Positions 6,625-13,426 of a stretch of DNA of 22,260 bases are shown piece after piece. How positions within the stretch are numbered: position 1 is the stretch's first letter; each line of letters begins with the position of its first letter. The position numbers and the translations under genes are program-made. Below the pieces are notes generated by a model. That model was given only the letters and a program-made list of their open reading frames with translations. It was not told the origin of the DNA and did not search any database. Origin of the DNA: a virus; the IMG/VR virus record IMGVR_UViG_3300035660_000003, positions 1-22,260 of that record. One strand, given 5' to 3'.

Positions 6625-7119
6625 CTATGATAGTGGTCTTTTACAGGATATAAATCCTTCGATGATAATGCGGGAAAATCTAGTTGGACCGCCTTCGACT
6701 TCTGATTCTCTGGTAGTCATTTCATAGAAATAAAGTATTCCAGAAGTTGAATCACCACCGTAATTTTCAAGATATTCAATTACTGCGTCTGCTAAATCCA
6801 TAGCGTTTTTAGCCTTTAAATCTGGGTCATCGGCATTTATTGCAAAAACATGAGCAGAAAAGGGATAAACAACATATAATCCATGAGTCGTGCTAGTTAT
6901 TTTTCGTCCATAAGCAACATCTGTAAATCTGCCAGTTCCAAGTCTGACAGTAACTAATGGAAGTCTTGATTCTTGCAATTCCCAATTTTTAAGTCGCCAA
7001 TTGCCAACAACATGATGCCATTCACTAGGAGAAGTAATGGGAATCAGACTTGAATCTGCATCTTCTATTATCGAAATTATTTTTGACTTAACAACTTCCA
7101 TGTGTCCAACTGTTGACAT
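6625..7119 (-). CDS. tail-completion / tail-terminator-like protein
   Basis: The 164-residue product has the alpha-beta layout of tail terminator proteins. An N-terminal helix (VKSKIISIIEDA) is followed by strands with LPLVTVRLGTG (about 53-63), then STTHGLYVVYPFSAHVFA, a helix AKNAMDLADAVIEYLENYG, and a final strand pair ending RFSRIIIEGFISCKR. Family members cap the tail tube at the head-proximal end. The location directly after the head-tail adaptor supports this: in tailed viruses the order adaptor, completion protein, tail genes is usual. The ATG has GGTGAT 5 bases upstream. The assignment rests on fold-like pattern and position, not on a sequence signature. Confidence 0.55.
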   Translation of the reverse strand: MSTVGHMEVVKSKIISIIEDADSSLIPITSPSEWHHVVGNWRLKNWELQESRLPLVTVRLGTGRFTDVAYGRKITSTTHGLYVVYPFSAHVFAINADDPDLKAKNAMDLADAVIEYLENYGGDSTSGILYFYEMTTRESEVEGGPTRFSRIIIEGFISCKRPLS

Positions 7120-7132
7120 TTAATCACCAAAT

Positions 7133-8212
7133 TTATCTGTAGGTCCCAAACCCAAACCCAGCTAATGCTTCATATGCTTCTCTGCGAAGTCTTGTCCTAA
7201 CAACTTCTAATGTTTCTCTATCTGGTCTCGTATCCATATCTTCTGCCATTTGTTCAAACCCAGTTATTTGTTGTCTATGTCCAATCAAATAATCAATAAG
7301 TAAAGCCCCTGCCAATTTGGATGATGCGAGTTTTATATCAACTGGAACAGCCACTTTGAATGGGTCATATGAGTATGTAACTTCAATTTCTCCATACGGG
7401 TCTGAATCAGGATTGCACCAACAAATCAAACCTTCTGGATATGTCCAGAAATATCCATCATTGAAACAGAAATTATCGAAATAAATCGTGCAAGCCTTAT
7501 CTGACAATATTTCAATCTTTTGACATAATGCTTCACTCCAATCTATTGAACCAGTATTGTCAGACATTTGAAGTGCGATTAATTGCCAAGTATCATTTTG
7601 TGTTAAAGTAAATGTTTGATATTCAACATTTCCATCTATGTCATAGAACTTTATTGTAAAAGTTGCGGTCTTATCACTTGTTCTAAACCAGAATCCAACA
7701 TAATCCCAAGGATAAATATTCTTTTCGAGATTGGCATTCTTTGGAAAATAGAAACTGAAACTTCCAGCGGCTGTGTTTTTAGCCATAACACTTGCCATTC
7801 CACATTTCTTTATATCGGTTTTTTTAGTGAGAGTTACATTTGTGCCAGTCATATCAGTTACGTCTTCCGTGAGACTATCACAGTTTTTAGGATATGGCAA
7901 TTTTACCCTTCCAGAGCCATCATATAATGCAAAAATTTCTTCAACGCCATTTTCAGGGTCATAAGCACTAAAAAACTCTTCTTTGTCTTCATAAGGACCT
8001 AATTCAACCGTTTTATTTTCTTCAAACTCATGATATTCTTTCCTAATTGTTATTGGGATTTTCAATAGACGCTTAATTTTTAAGTCAACTTCTGAAATAT
8101 AACTGGTAATTAACGTTGTTACTTCTGCCTCACTTTTGCCAGAAAGTTTCTGAACTATGCTAGAATTCATTCCACAGGCTTCGTAACAATCATCTTCATC
8201 TGAATATACCAT
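7133..8212 (-). CDS. head-tail adaptor with an inserted beta-sandwich domain
   Basis: The 359-residue protein looks like a head-tail adaptor split by an insertion. The N-terminal part (1-60) has helices typical of connector proteins (EACGMNSSIVQKLSGKSEAEVTTLI...IKRLLKIP), and the C-terminal part (about 290-359, VPVDIKLASSKLAGALLIDYLIGH...) completes the helical bundle. Normal adaptors of this type are 100-150 residues. Residues about 125-255 form an extra beta-rich domain. Its pattern (YVGFWFRTSDKTATFTIKF, FTLTQNDTWQLIALQM, CTIYFDNFCF) resembles carbohydrate-binding jelly-roll modules. It lies two genes after the capsid gene in transcription order, as expected for a connector. GGAGAGGTG precedes the ATG. 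The adaptor role is a reasonable inference; the inserted sandwich is clearer. Confidence 0.6.
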   Translation of the reverse strand: MVYSDEDDCYEACGMNSSIVQKLSGKSEAEVTTLITSYISEVDLKIKRLLKIPITIRKEYHEFEENKTVELGPYEDKEEFFSAYDPENGVEEIFALYDGSGRVKLPYPKNCDSLTEDVTDMTGTNVTLTKKTDIKKCGMASVMAKNTAAGSFSFYFPKNANLEKNIYPWDYVGFWFRTSDKTATFTIKFYDIDGNVEYQTFTLTQNDTWQLIALQMSDNTGSIDWSEALCQKIEILSDKACTIYFDNFCFNDGYFWTYPEGLICWCNPDSDPYGEIEVTYSYDPFKVAVPVDIKLASSKLAGALLIDYLIGHRQQITGFEQMAEDMDTRPDRETLEVVRTRLRREAYEALAGFGFGTYR

Positions 8213-8273
8213 TTTTTAACGACACCTCTCCATTAAATGGAATCGTGTCCTGACAAATCCATATACATTCGAC

Positions 8274-8281
8274 TATTTAAA
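8274..8281 (-). promoter_or_regulatory. TATA box upstream of the adaptor gene
   Basis: The minus strand reads GTTTTAAATAGTC about 65 bases before the adaptor ATG. The predicted transcript would start near 8251 with a leader of about 39 bases carrying GGAGAGGTG. It would restart transcription after the terminator behind the capsid gene. Confidence 0.5.
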
Positions 8282-8366
8282 ACTTTCCCTAAACCTTTAC
8301 AATTTATGTTAGTTCTGAAAATTGAAATAGAATGGACTGAATTCACAAATATGAAATGGAAATAAA

Positions 8367-8420
8367 TTAGGATTGCTTTTTGGATTTGGGATAGAATTTT
8401 ATAACATCTTCCCATGACAT
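8367..8420 (-). CDS. possible 17-residue peptide MSWEDVIKFYPKSKKQS
   Basis: In the 329-base gap between the adaptor and capsid genes, a TATA box predicts a transcript start about 5 bases before an ATG that opens this 17-codon frame. The start resembles the common MSWEDV/I-K beginning of many archaeal proteins. It could be a small leader peptide, a real micropeptide, or the truncated start of a decayed gene. The rest of the gap (8213-8366) holds only the adaptor promoter. Confidence 0.3.
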   Translation of the reverse strand: MSWEDVIKFYPKSKKQS

Positions 8421-8444
8421 GATTGGCTTTTCCTCACCCTTAAC

Positions 8445-8466
8445 AATTATATAAACTTTATGGTTT
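8445..8466 (-). promoter_or_regulatory. promoter between capsid terminator and adaptor gene
   Basis: The minus strand has AACCATAAAG followed by TTTATATAATTG. It matches the promoter at 21373-21396 at nearly every base over about 24 positions. The TATA block is at 8448-8455, giving a predicted start near 8425. Confidence 0.5.
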
Positions 8467-8477
8467 AATGAATGAAT

Positions 8478-8560
8478 TAAAAATAAAAAAAGGAAAGGAG
8501 ATTTCAACTGACACTATTAACCAAGAATTAAATCCTTGGACCTAAGGTGTCGCTGAAATT
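8478..8560 (-). terminator. strong stem-loop plus T-rich terminator after the capsid gene
   Basis: On the minus strand a long interrupted hairpin encloses the capsid stop codon. ATTTCA pairs with TGAAAT (8554-8559 with 8501-8506), GACAC with GTGTC (8547-8551 with 8510-8514), and CCAAG with CTTGG (8535-8539 with 8521-8525) around a 9-base loop. A pyrimidine run follows (CTCCTTTCCTTTTTTTATTT, about 8481-8500). This fits termination or 3'-end protection of an abundant capsid mRNA. Confidence 0.65.
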
Positions 8561-9441
8561 GTAATGCGGCTTACCCCGTCGGCTTGGACTACTGCGGCAT
8601 TTGCTCTTATGCTGGTTATGTAATACGTGTATGCCTTTGACTCGTAACGTTCGTTCTTGACTGTTAAGCGTCGCTTCCATGCCAGAATCACTACTGGTCC
8701 ATTTGAACCGTCAGATGGGAATACAATGAAAACGTAGCTTGAGTCTTTTAGATACGGTGTCTTCAAAACACGACATCCAGCAAACATGCCTGCTTCGCCT
8801 TCAACTATTCTACTTAGTTGAGCAGTTGTGTAGCGTCGTGCATCAACGAATGCAGTATCTTGCATCAAATAACTTGCTTCGATGGGACTCAAAATCAAGA
8901 ATGGTGCATTAACATCGTCTGCAATCCAGTTAAGATTTTCCATTTCAGCCAATGTATCCATGACTACACCGTAAGTTAAACTTGCCGCCGTAGTTTTAGT
9001 TGTGCTTCCAGCCGCTATAATGCTGTAAACTAGAGCATCAAGAAATTCCATGACAGCCGCACCCATGTTTCTTAGTTTCAATCTCACCCAATCTATTGAC
9101 GGATAATCTTCCATCAATATATCAGTAAATTCAACTGAACTATGAATAACCTTGGGGACGGTTAATGGGACCATTCCGATTGTTTTGGCGTGTGCAGCCG
9201 TGTAAGTTGCGTTAGACATTTCTGCTTCAGTTGAAGATTCGGCTACTAATGGAGTAGCTGTCATGAATTTGATGGTATAACCATCTTTTCCAATCAAACT
9301 AAAATCTTCTTTGACTATTTGCAGAAATGCAAGTGGTCGTCTCGCACCTTCAAGAACTTCGCTGTAAAGCAAATATGGAGCAAAATTGCCAGTTAAATCT
9401 GAGCCTGACAAGAGAGTTTCTTGTATTGTTATTTTTGTCAT
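8542..9441 (-). CDS. major capsid protein, HK97-fold type
   Basis: The 299-residue product has the organisation of HK97-like capsid proteins. An N-terminal arm (1-30) leads to an extended loop region (DFSLIGKDGYTIKFMTATPLVAESSTEAEMSN), a long spine helix (DWVRLKLRNMGAAVMEFLDALVYSIIAAG, about 117-145), and an A-domain with repeated strands (APFLILSPIEASYLM, MFAGCRVLKTPYL, SYVFIVFPSDGSNGPVVILAWKRRLTVKNERYESKAYTYYITSIRANAAVVQ). The closing strand pattern is characteristic. Its neighbours in transcription order (protease, scaffold, then capsid, then adaptor) match a head gene cluster. It has a dedicated promoter and is followed by a strong terminator hairpin, as expected for the most expressed gene. 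There is no long delta domain because a separate scaffold is encoded. Confidence 0.82.
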   Translation of the reverse strand: MTKITIQETLLSGSDLTGNFAPYLLYSEVLEGARRPLAFLQIVKEDFSLIGKDGYTIKFMTATPLVAESSTEAEMSNATYTAAHAKTIGMVPLTVPKVIHSSVEFTDILMEDYPSIDWVRLKLRNMGAAVMEFLDALVYSIIAAGSTTKTTAASLTYGVVMDTLAEMENLNWIADDVNAPFLILSPIEASYLMQDTAFVDARRYTTAQLSRIVEGEAGMFAGCRVLKTPYLKDSSYVFIVFPSDGSNGPVVILAWKRRLTVKNERYESKAYTYYITSIRANAAVVQADGVSRITISATP

Positions 9442-9487
9442 AATCTTTCACTTTTTACTTTTTATTAATGATATAATATGCATGGAA

Positions 9488-9497
9488 CTATTTATAT
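9488..9497 (-). promoter_or_regulatory. promoter of the major capsid gene
   Basis: The minus strand reads AGATATAAATAG about 50 bases before the capsid ATG. The predicted transcript start is near 9466, with a leader ending AAAGTGAAAGATT before the start codon. A T7 run (9518-9524) just upstream could terminate the preceding gene. Confidence 0.55.
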
Positions 9498-9551
9498 CTA
9501 TTGTAACAATAAATGTTAAAAAAAGAGATGGAAATTTTGAAATGAAAGAGT

Positions 9552-10001
9552 TTACTTTGTTTCTTCTGGTTCTGGTGGAATTGGTGGTTCGATTTTTCTA
9601 CCACGCCTTCTCTCTGGTATGTAAGGTGGCAGGAATGGTGGTATTGTTGAATGATTTCGTTCCATGACTTCCCAAGTTTCATCTGTATTGATTGGTCTTT
9701 CTTCAGCTTTATAGGCTATTTCGTCTCCTGTGTCTGGATGTGTTGGACCTATCATTTCCGTGAAACCATCCCATGAGCAAGTTCTAAATACGCCTAATGG
9801 CAATCTCATGAAGAGAACGTCGGCTGGTTTTCCGCACATTGGACATGGAAAAGCAGATTGTTCATATATCCATTTCTGATATACTAATTTTCCGCCTATT
9901 TGAACTACACGTTCATCCACGCAGTATTTAACATGCGTATTCAATGGCGTAACTGGGGGGCAAATCCATTCTGTCTTTTTAGATTTCTTTGGTTCTGACA
10001 T
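9552..10001 (-). CDS. zinc-ribbon protein of the head cluster
   Basis: The 149-residue product carries one zinc ribbon, CPMCGKP (53-59) with a second half around RTCSWDGF (73-80), where only one further cysteine is seen. An earlier C13 and C27 may complete the site. The C-terminus is a proline-rich basic/acidic tail (PPFLPPYIPERRRGRKIEPPIPPEPEE). Its ATG overlaps the scaffold stop (TAATG), so the two are translationally coupled and lie between scaffold and capsid genes. In this position a head decoration or minor head protein is plausible, but no family was recognised. Confidence 0.6.
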   Translation of the reverse strand: MSEPKKSKKTEWICPPVTPLNTHVKYCVDERVVQIGGKLVYQKWIYEQSAFPCPMCGKPADVLFMRLPLGVFRTCSWDGFTEMIGPTHPDTGDEIAYKAEERPINTDETWEVMERNHSTIPPFLPPYIPERRRGRKIEPPIPPEPEETK

Positions 10002-10780
10002 TATGCAGCACCGCCTTTCTTAGTTATTTCACGAACTGATTTCTGCTTCTCTTCTTCATAACTGATTCCTCTTACGCTTTCATATTTCTTTTTGACCGCA
10101 CCAACCCATTTCTTGAAAAGTTCATTTAGAACTGCATCGGCTTCAGCGGCTTCCTCTGGTGTTCCGCTTCTGACTTTGCGTCTTAGGTCTTGAATCATTG
10201 CTACATAAGTATCATAACCCTCTTCATTTGGGGGTGTTCCACCAAGTTGTGCTTGTGAAAGTGGCACGGACCCTGCGGGAGCTTTCTTTTTAGCCTCTTC
10301 GTCAGCCAGTTTCTTGTCTGCTTCAGCTTTTATTTTTGCTTCTTCTGCTATCTTAGCTTCTTCTGCACCTTTCTTCAAGGTTTCATCCAAAGTTTGAAGC
10401 ATAAATTCGGTTGCCTTTAATTTCTCTGGGTCAGTTAATTCATCCTCTATCATTTTAAGACGTTTCTCGTCTTTGATAACTTCTTTTGCCTTGACCATAA
10501 CTTCATTGCGTTTCTTCTCAAATTCTTTTGTGGCAACTATTTCAAGTTTACTTTTGTAATCTTCAGATTCTAATTTTGTCTTTTCGAGTGCCTCTTCAGC
10601 AGTTTTCTTCTCTTCTGTGACTTTCTTGGCTTCCTCTTCTGCTTTCTTTGCTCGGTCTTTCTCTTCCTGCAATTCTCTCAGAAGGACTTTCATTTGTTCA
10701 GAGTCAACAGTAACATCGACTTTGAGCGGTTCTTGTTTCTCTTTCTTTTCCTTTTCTTTAATTTCTTCGGGTGTTGACAT
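10001..10780 (-). CDS. capsid scaffold protein
   Basis: The 259-residue product is almost wholly charged helix. Residues about 10-170 form a long coiled coil rich in K, E and A (EEKDRAKKAEEEAKKVTEEKK and so on). A proline/glycine hinge (PAGSVPLSQAQLGGTPPNEEG) and a short helical C-terminal domain with a basic end follow (KKWVGAVKKKYESVRG...EITKKGGAA). This composition, size and position two genes before the capsid gene are typical of tailed-virus scaffolding proteins, whose basic C-terminus binds the capsid subunits. ATG at 10780 is preferred to the TTG three codons earlier. The promoter region is shared divergently with the RHH-HNH gene. Confidence 0.78.
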   Translation of the reverse strand: MSTPEEIKEKEKKEKQEPLKVDVTVDSEQMKVLLRELQEEKDRAKKAEEEAKKVTEEKKTAEEALEKTKLESEDYKSKLEIVATKEFEKKRNEVMVKAKEVIKDEKRLKMIEDELTDPEKLKATEFMLQTLDETLKKGAEEAKIAEEAKIKAEADKKLADEEAKKKAPAGSVPLSQAQLGGTPPNEEGYDTYVAMIQDLRRKVRSGTPEEAAEADAVLNELFKKWVGAVKKKYESVRGISYEEEKQKSVREITKKGGAA

Positions 10781-10787
10781 ATTAATC

Positions 10788-10826
10788 AACCGTAAGGTTT
10801 ATATAATAGAATGGAGTATAAAAAGC
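10788..10826. promoter_or_regulatory. overlapping divergent promoters: scaffold (-) and RHH-HNH (+)
   Basis: Plus strand: ACCGTAAGG precedes TTTATATAATAG, with the TATA box at 10798-10805 giving a start near 10828 for the RHH-HNH gene. Minus strand: CTTTTTATAC (about 10816-10825) predicts a start near 10794 for the scaffold gene. The two promoters interleave, so occupancy of one should hinder the other. Confidence 0.5.
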
Positions 10827-10863
10827 TATCTCCAAAAAGCGAACCTATATAGGTGCGGATTTG

Positions 10864-11310
10864 ATGGTAAAACCCGAACCAAGATTCCATACTTCGGTAT
10901 GGATTAAACCAGACCTACTAAAACAAATTGACATATTAGCGAGTTTCATGGATTTATCCAGAGGTAAAACTATAGAATATCTAATTGAACAAGCATTCAT
11001 TCTAGTGGCTTATAAAAAACTTCTAATAAACTTAAAGATTGGTTTAAAATCCAAATGGATTGCAGTTAATAAGGATTTACCAGCATTTAAAATATTCAAT
11101 GTTGACCAAATAATTAAACGTGATGGAACGTGTCAAAAATGTGGAACTAGAGAAAATCTGGAAGTTTATCATATAAATCGTAATCCAACAGATTTTGCTG
11201 TGGACAATCTAATAACATTATGTAAACCATGCATAGAAAAAGTAAAAATATTCGTTGCAAATGAATATTACGAAGAATGTTTCGTTGCGTGGCTTCTATT
11301 AACTGCTTAA
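10864..11310 (+). CDS. RHH-HNH fusion protein (DNA-binding nuclease)
   Basis: The 148-residue protein has two modules. Residues 5-50 form a ribbon-helix-helix domain (RFHTSVWIKPDLLKQIDILASFMDLSRGKTIEYLIEQAF), the dimeric DNA-binding fold of Arc/CopG/NikR regulators. Residues 82-125 form an HNH-type treble clef: C90-QK-C93, H103 in EVYHINRNP, N115, and C120-KP-C123, with a second acidic or histidine ligand not obvious. It is the only plus-strand gene in a long minus-strand head block and sits between the coiled-coil gene and the scaffold gene. ATG at 10864 has AGGTG 9 bases upstream. It may be a site-specific homing nuclease, or a regulator of the scaffold promoter it faces. Confidence 0.72.
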   Translation: MVKPEPRFHTSVWIKPDLLKQIDILASFMDLSRGKTIEYLIEQAFILVAYKKLLINLKIGLKSKWIAVNKDLPAFKIFNVDQIIKRDGTCQKCGTRENLEVYHINRNPTDFAVDNLITLCKPCIEKVKIFVANEYYEECFVAWLLLTA

Positions 11311-11314
11311 ATGC

Positions 11315-11548
11315 TTAAACTCGAATGCTCGTCTTAAACTTCTTTTCAACATTTCTCATATAAGCCCTGTGAGCCCACTTGATTCTACGTCTGCATTCGT
11401 CCTTAATTTTCTCCTTTTCGGCTTCCAGTTTAGCGATTCGTTCCAACATTTGTTCTTTAAGAAATTCTCTCCGCCTTTCAAATTCAATCCATTGATTACG
11501 TTCTAATTCAAGATTCTTACGATATTGCTCCCAGTCAACGTTCCACAT
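11315..11548 (-). CDS. small coiled-coil protein downstream of the protease
   Basis: The 77-residue product is one continuous charged helix (YRKNLELERNQWIEFERRREFLKEQMLERIAKLEAEKEKIKDE) with a basic C-terminus (RRRIKWAHRAYMRNVEKKFK). The start at ATG 11548 has AGAGTGG upstream and overlaps the end of the protease gene by 14 bases. It converges with the RHH-HNH gene 4 bases away. Placement between protease and scaffold suggests a head-assembly component such as a second scaffold or core protein; this is inference. Confidence 0.6.
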   Translation of the reverse strand: MWNVDWEQYRKNLELERNQWIEFERRREFLKEQMLERIAKLEAEKEKIKDECRRRIKWAHRAYMRNVEKKFKTSIRV

Positions 11549-12191
11549 CTGCAACCACTCTATAACCAGTCTTAATCCTTAATTTGACTATCTGAACTGT
11601 TGGTTCTTTAAATTCATAGAATAACATTGATTCTTGAATTTGAACGTCTTCTACTTGTGCAGAATCCATTCCACGAATTACATTTGGAGCAAGCAATTGA
11701 ACGTGATTTAATTGAAGTCCCATAATTTTCGTTACTATTCTATTGGCAATTTTATCGAGTGCATATTTGGCATTAGTTGCAATTCCACCTATTGAAATTC
11801 CCCAACCTTCCTTAATTTTTTGGATTATATCTGAGTGGGTTGCCGTATTCACGATTTCCGCCCAAAATTTGATTTTTCGAGCAATTGGGTCAAAAATAGC
11901 ACGAATTATTCTTCCAACACGATTTTCTTCGAGATTGGCATGTATTCCCTTAACTTTGAGACCTGTATTCGGGTCAATTCCTTCGATTGTCCCAACGTAA
12001 ACTGGCATTCCCTCGGCTTGTGGAGCTATATTCGCCATCTCTTCAACTGTGTAAAGATTACCATTACGACTGATTCCTTCAGCAAGCAATGTTCCAGTTA
12101 TTATTGCGACTCCGTGATAAGACTCTTCTATAGATACATGAGTGGGAGAAATATACTCAAACGGAAACATTATCATTTGTTCTTCTATCAT
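11535..12191 (-). CDS. prohead protease
   Basis: The 218-residue product resembles T4 gp21/HK97-type prohead serine proteases. It has GTLLAEGISRNGNLYTVEEM (33-52), the usual strand-loop that opens these enzymes, then GMPVYVGTIEG (61-71), a catalytic-type histidine in VKGIHANLEENRVGRI (H84), and a serine in EGWGISIGGIATN (S133) at the expected spacing. A third residue is likely in the LNHVQLLAPNV segment (about 160-170), but cannot be fixed. By family knowledge it cleaves scaffold and capsid termini during head maturation. It lies upstream of the scaffold and capsid genes in the same transcription direction. The start codon context is weak; an internal ATG at codon 6 is possible. Confidence 0.72.
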   Translation of the reverse strand: MIEEQMIMFPFEYISPTHVSIEESYHGVAIITGTLLAEGISRNGNLYTVEEMANIAPQAEGMPVYVGTIEGIDPNTGLKVKGIHANLEENRVGRIIRAIFDPIARKIKFWAEIVNTATHSDIIQKIKEGWGISIGGIATNAKYALDKIANRIVTKIMGLQLNHVQLLAPNVIRGMDSAQVEDVQIQESMLFYEFKEPTVQIVKLRIKTGYRVVADVER

Positions 12192-12230
12192 CTAAATCTA
12201 CAACCATGTTTCTTTTTCTTGACCTTTTTC

Positions 12231-12611
12231 TTAGTCAAATAACCACGCCCATGTTTCTTTCTTAATGTTTTTGACATCTATGGCATGGCTTTCCAATTCT
12301 ACCAAATCTATTTCCATCTCTGGAGTGACCAATACTTCTTCAAAATCAATATAGTCAACACCCACACTAATGTCGGTCACTAAATAAGTTTCATGAACCG
12401 CCATTCCGTGTTTCTTTATCCACGCTCTCGCAGATGCAAGACTATAACGGCTTTTAGGAAACAGAACGCTTTGAATTTGAGACCCGCCACCCCGTCTAAA
12501 ACCAATAACTGCTTTTATACCAGCACCGAGAGTCTTCACCCTAAAACGTATAAAATCTTTAGGGCTGGCTACCCTTATACGAATGAAATTCGCAGTTATA
12601 TCTATGGGCAT
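12231..12611 (-). CDS. head-associated phage domain protein
   Basis: The 126-residue product carries a pattern often found in tailed-virus head operons, alone or attached to proteases. F-I-R-F-R-V-K-T-L-G (residues 20-29) leads to G-x-K-A-V-I-G-F-R-R-G (31-42), then Q-S-V-L-F-P-K (47-53) and an A-x-A-W-I-K-K-H-G helix (61-69). The C-terminal half has strands and an acidic segment. Position directly before the prohead protease in the transcription order fits a head morphogenesis or DNA-entry role. The precise function of this family is not known to me. GAGGA lies 8 bases before the ATG. Confidence 0.55.
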   Translation of the reverse strand: MPIDITANFIRIRVASPKDFIRFRVKTLGAGIKAVIGFRRGGGSQIQSVLFPKSRYSLASARAWIKKHGMAVHETYLVTDISVGVDYIDFEEVLVTPEMEIDLVELESHAIDVKNIKKETWAWLFD

Positions 12612-12625
12612 TTTTGTGTCCTCGC

Positions 12626-13003
12626 CTAAATTCCGAGTTGTTTAAGATACCAGTCCACTATTTTTTTGGCATCTGTTTCAATTTTGGCTTCAGTTACGTA
12701 TTTGCCCCATTTATAGGTCTTAGGGTCATGTTCAACGCCAAATTTCTTTGCACGTCTAACCAAACACATATAGATTTTCTTTCTTATTGCATCTGGAATC
12801 TTGCCACCGAATGTTGACAAACGTCCGAATCCATTTCGAACGTGTGCAGCATCTTGGGCAGGATAACTCCTGTCAGGACCACAGAATGCAGAACTGGGCA
12901 AATCTTGACGAGCCGCATACGTGAGTTTTGCTTCTTGGACTTCAATGCCTTCATATTCAGAGATTGTCTTTACAAACATTTCAATATTATCCATTATATT
13001 CAT
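12626..13003 (-). CDS. DUF6582-like small virion-operon protein
   Basis: The 125-residue product contains the block L-T-Y-A-A-R-Q-D-L-P-S-S-A-F (27-40), then R-S-Y-P-A-Q-D-A-A-H-V-R-N-G-F-G-R-L (45-62), then RRAKKFGVEH (83-92). This matches the conserved core of a small phage domain (DUF6582 type: a short alpha-helical unit with the D-x-AHVRNA motif). The domain is common near head or protease genes and its role is unknown. The gene has its own promoter at 13036. Two ATGs (13003 and 12994) are possible; the second has GAGATGA at a normal distance. Confidence 0.6.
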   Translation of the reverse strand: MNIMDNIEMFVKTISEYEGIEVQEAKLTYAARQDLPSSAFCGPDRSYPAQDAAHVRNGFGRLSTFGGKIPDAIRKKIYMCLVRRAKKFGVEHDPKTYKWGKYVTEAKIETDAKKIVDWYLKQLGI

Positions 13004-13035
13004 CTCTATGACGATAGAATAAAATGATATTCCAG

Positions 13036-13043
13036 TATTTAAA
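13036..13043 (-). promoter_or_regulatory. TATA box of the DUF6582-like / protease operon
   Basis: The minus strand reads AGTTTTAAATACTGG. The box is centred about 36 bases before the first ATG, with a predicted start near 13013. It likely drives the run 12994 to 11315. Confidence 0.55.
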
Positions 13044-13078
13044 ACTTATCCTAAATATAAACAAAAACTGTTAGAAGG

Positions 13079-13423
13079 TTACGAAGCAAGTGAAAGATTT
13101 AATTCTATCTGGACAACACCAAAAATGTCGATTAAGTTCTTTTTGGCAATAAAATCTATAGTTGTTTTGAAAGATTTCCAATCATGGAAAGGAATTTCGT
13201 TTAGTTGAATTTTTCCCTCGTCGGCAAATTTAAGCAAATCGTCATATGGATAACTATCACGCCTCATTTTAATTTCATTATCGAAATATTTGGTCACTAC
13301 CAAGACCATGCCAGATGGACCGCTAGTTTTCTCATATTGCGTATCCTCAAACAAGATGGAACATACTTCAAGAAAAGCCTTATGATTAGAAAACGTCCAA
13401 AGATGGAAGTTGCGACGGCACAT
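13079..13423 (-). CDS. unknown protein (114 aa)
   Basis: The product mixes helices (NHKAFLEVCSILFED, YDDLLKFADEG, WKSFKTTIDFIAKKN) and strands (SGMVLVVTKYF, DIFGVVQIELNLSLA). Two cysteines lie near the N-terminus (C2, C16) without a metal motif. It begins 3 bases after the stop of the preceding gene with only a modest AAGG upstream, so it is in the same operon. No family recognised. Confidence 0.55.
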   Translation of the reverse strand: MCRRNFHLWTFSNHKAFLEVCSILFEDTQYEKTSGPSGMVLVVTKYFDNEIKMRRDSYPYDDLLKFADEGKIQLNEIPFHDWKSFKTTIDFIAKKNLIDIFGVVQIELNLSLAS

Positions 13424-13426
13424 AGA

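Noticed and set aside
8233-8415. 60-codon minus-strand frame in the capsid-adaptor gap
   Set aside because: Its start is an internal ATG of the better-placed 17-codon frame, it runs across the adaptor promoter, and its sequence looks random.
9386-9667. Plus-strand frame over the capsid promoter
   Set aside because: It overlaps the capsid start, its promoter and the zinc-ribbon gene. Composition is that of an antisense shadow.
12192-12230. Separate small gene between the protease and the head-domain gene (ATG with 16 codons)
   Set aside because: It is only 16 codons, out of frame with the protease, and lacks a promoter; it is more likely part of the protease leader.
11835-12242. Plus-strand 135-codon frame opposite the prohead protease
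   Set aside because: The protease frame has conserved motifs; this one is antisense with no family pattern or signals.
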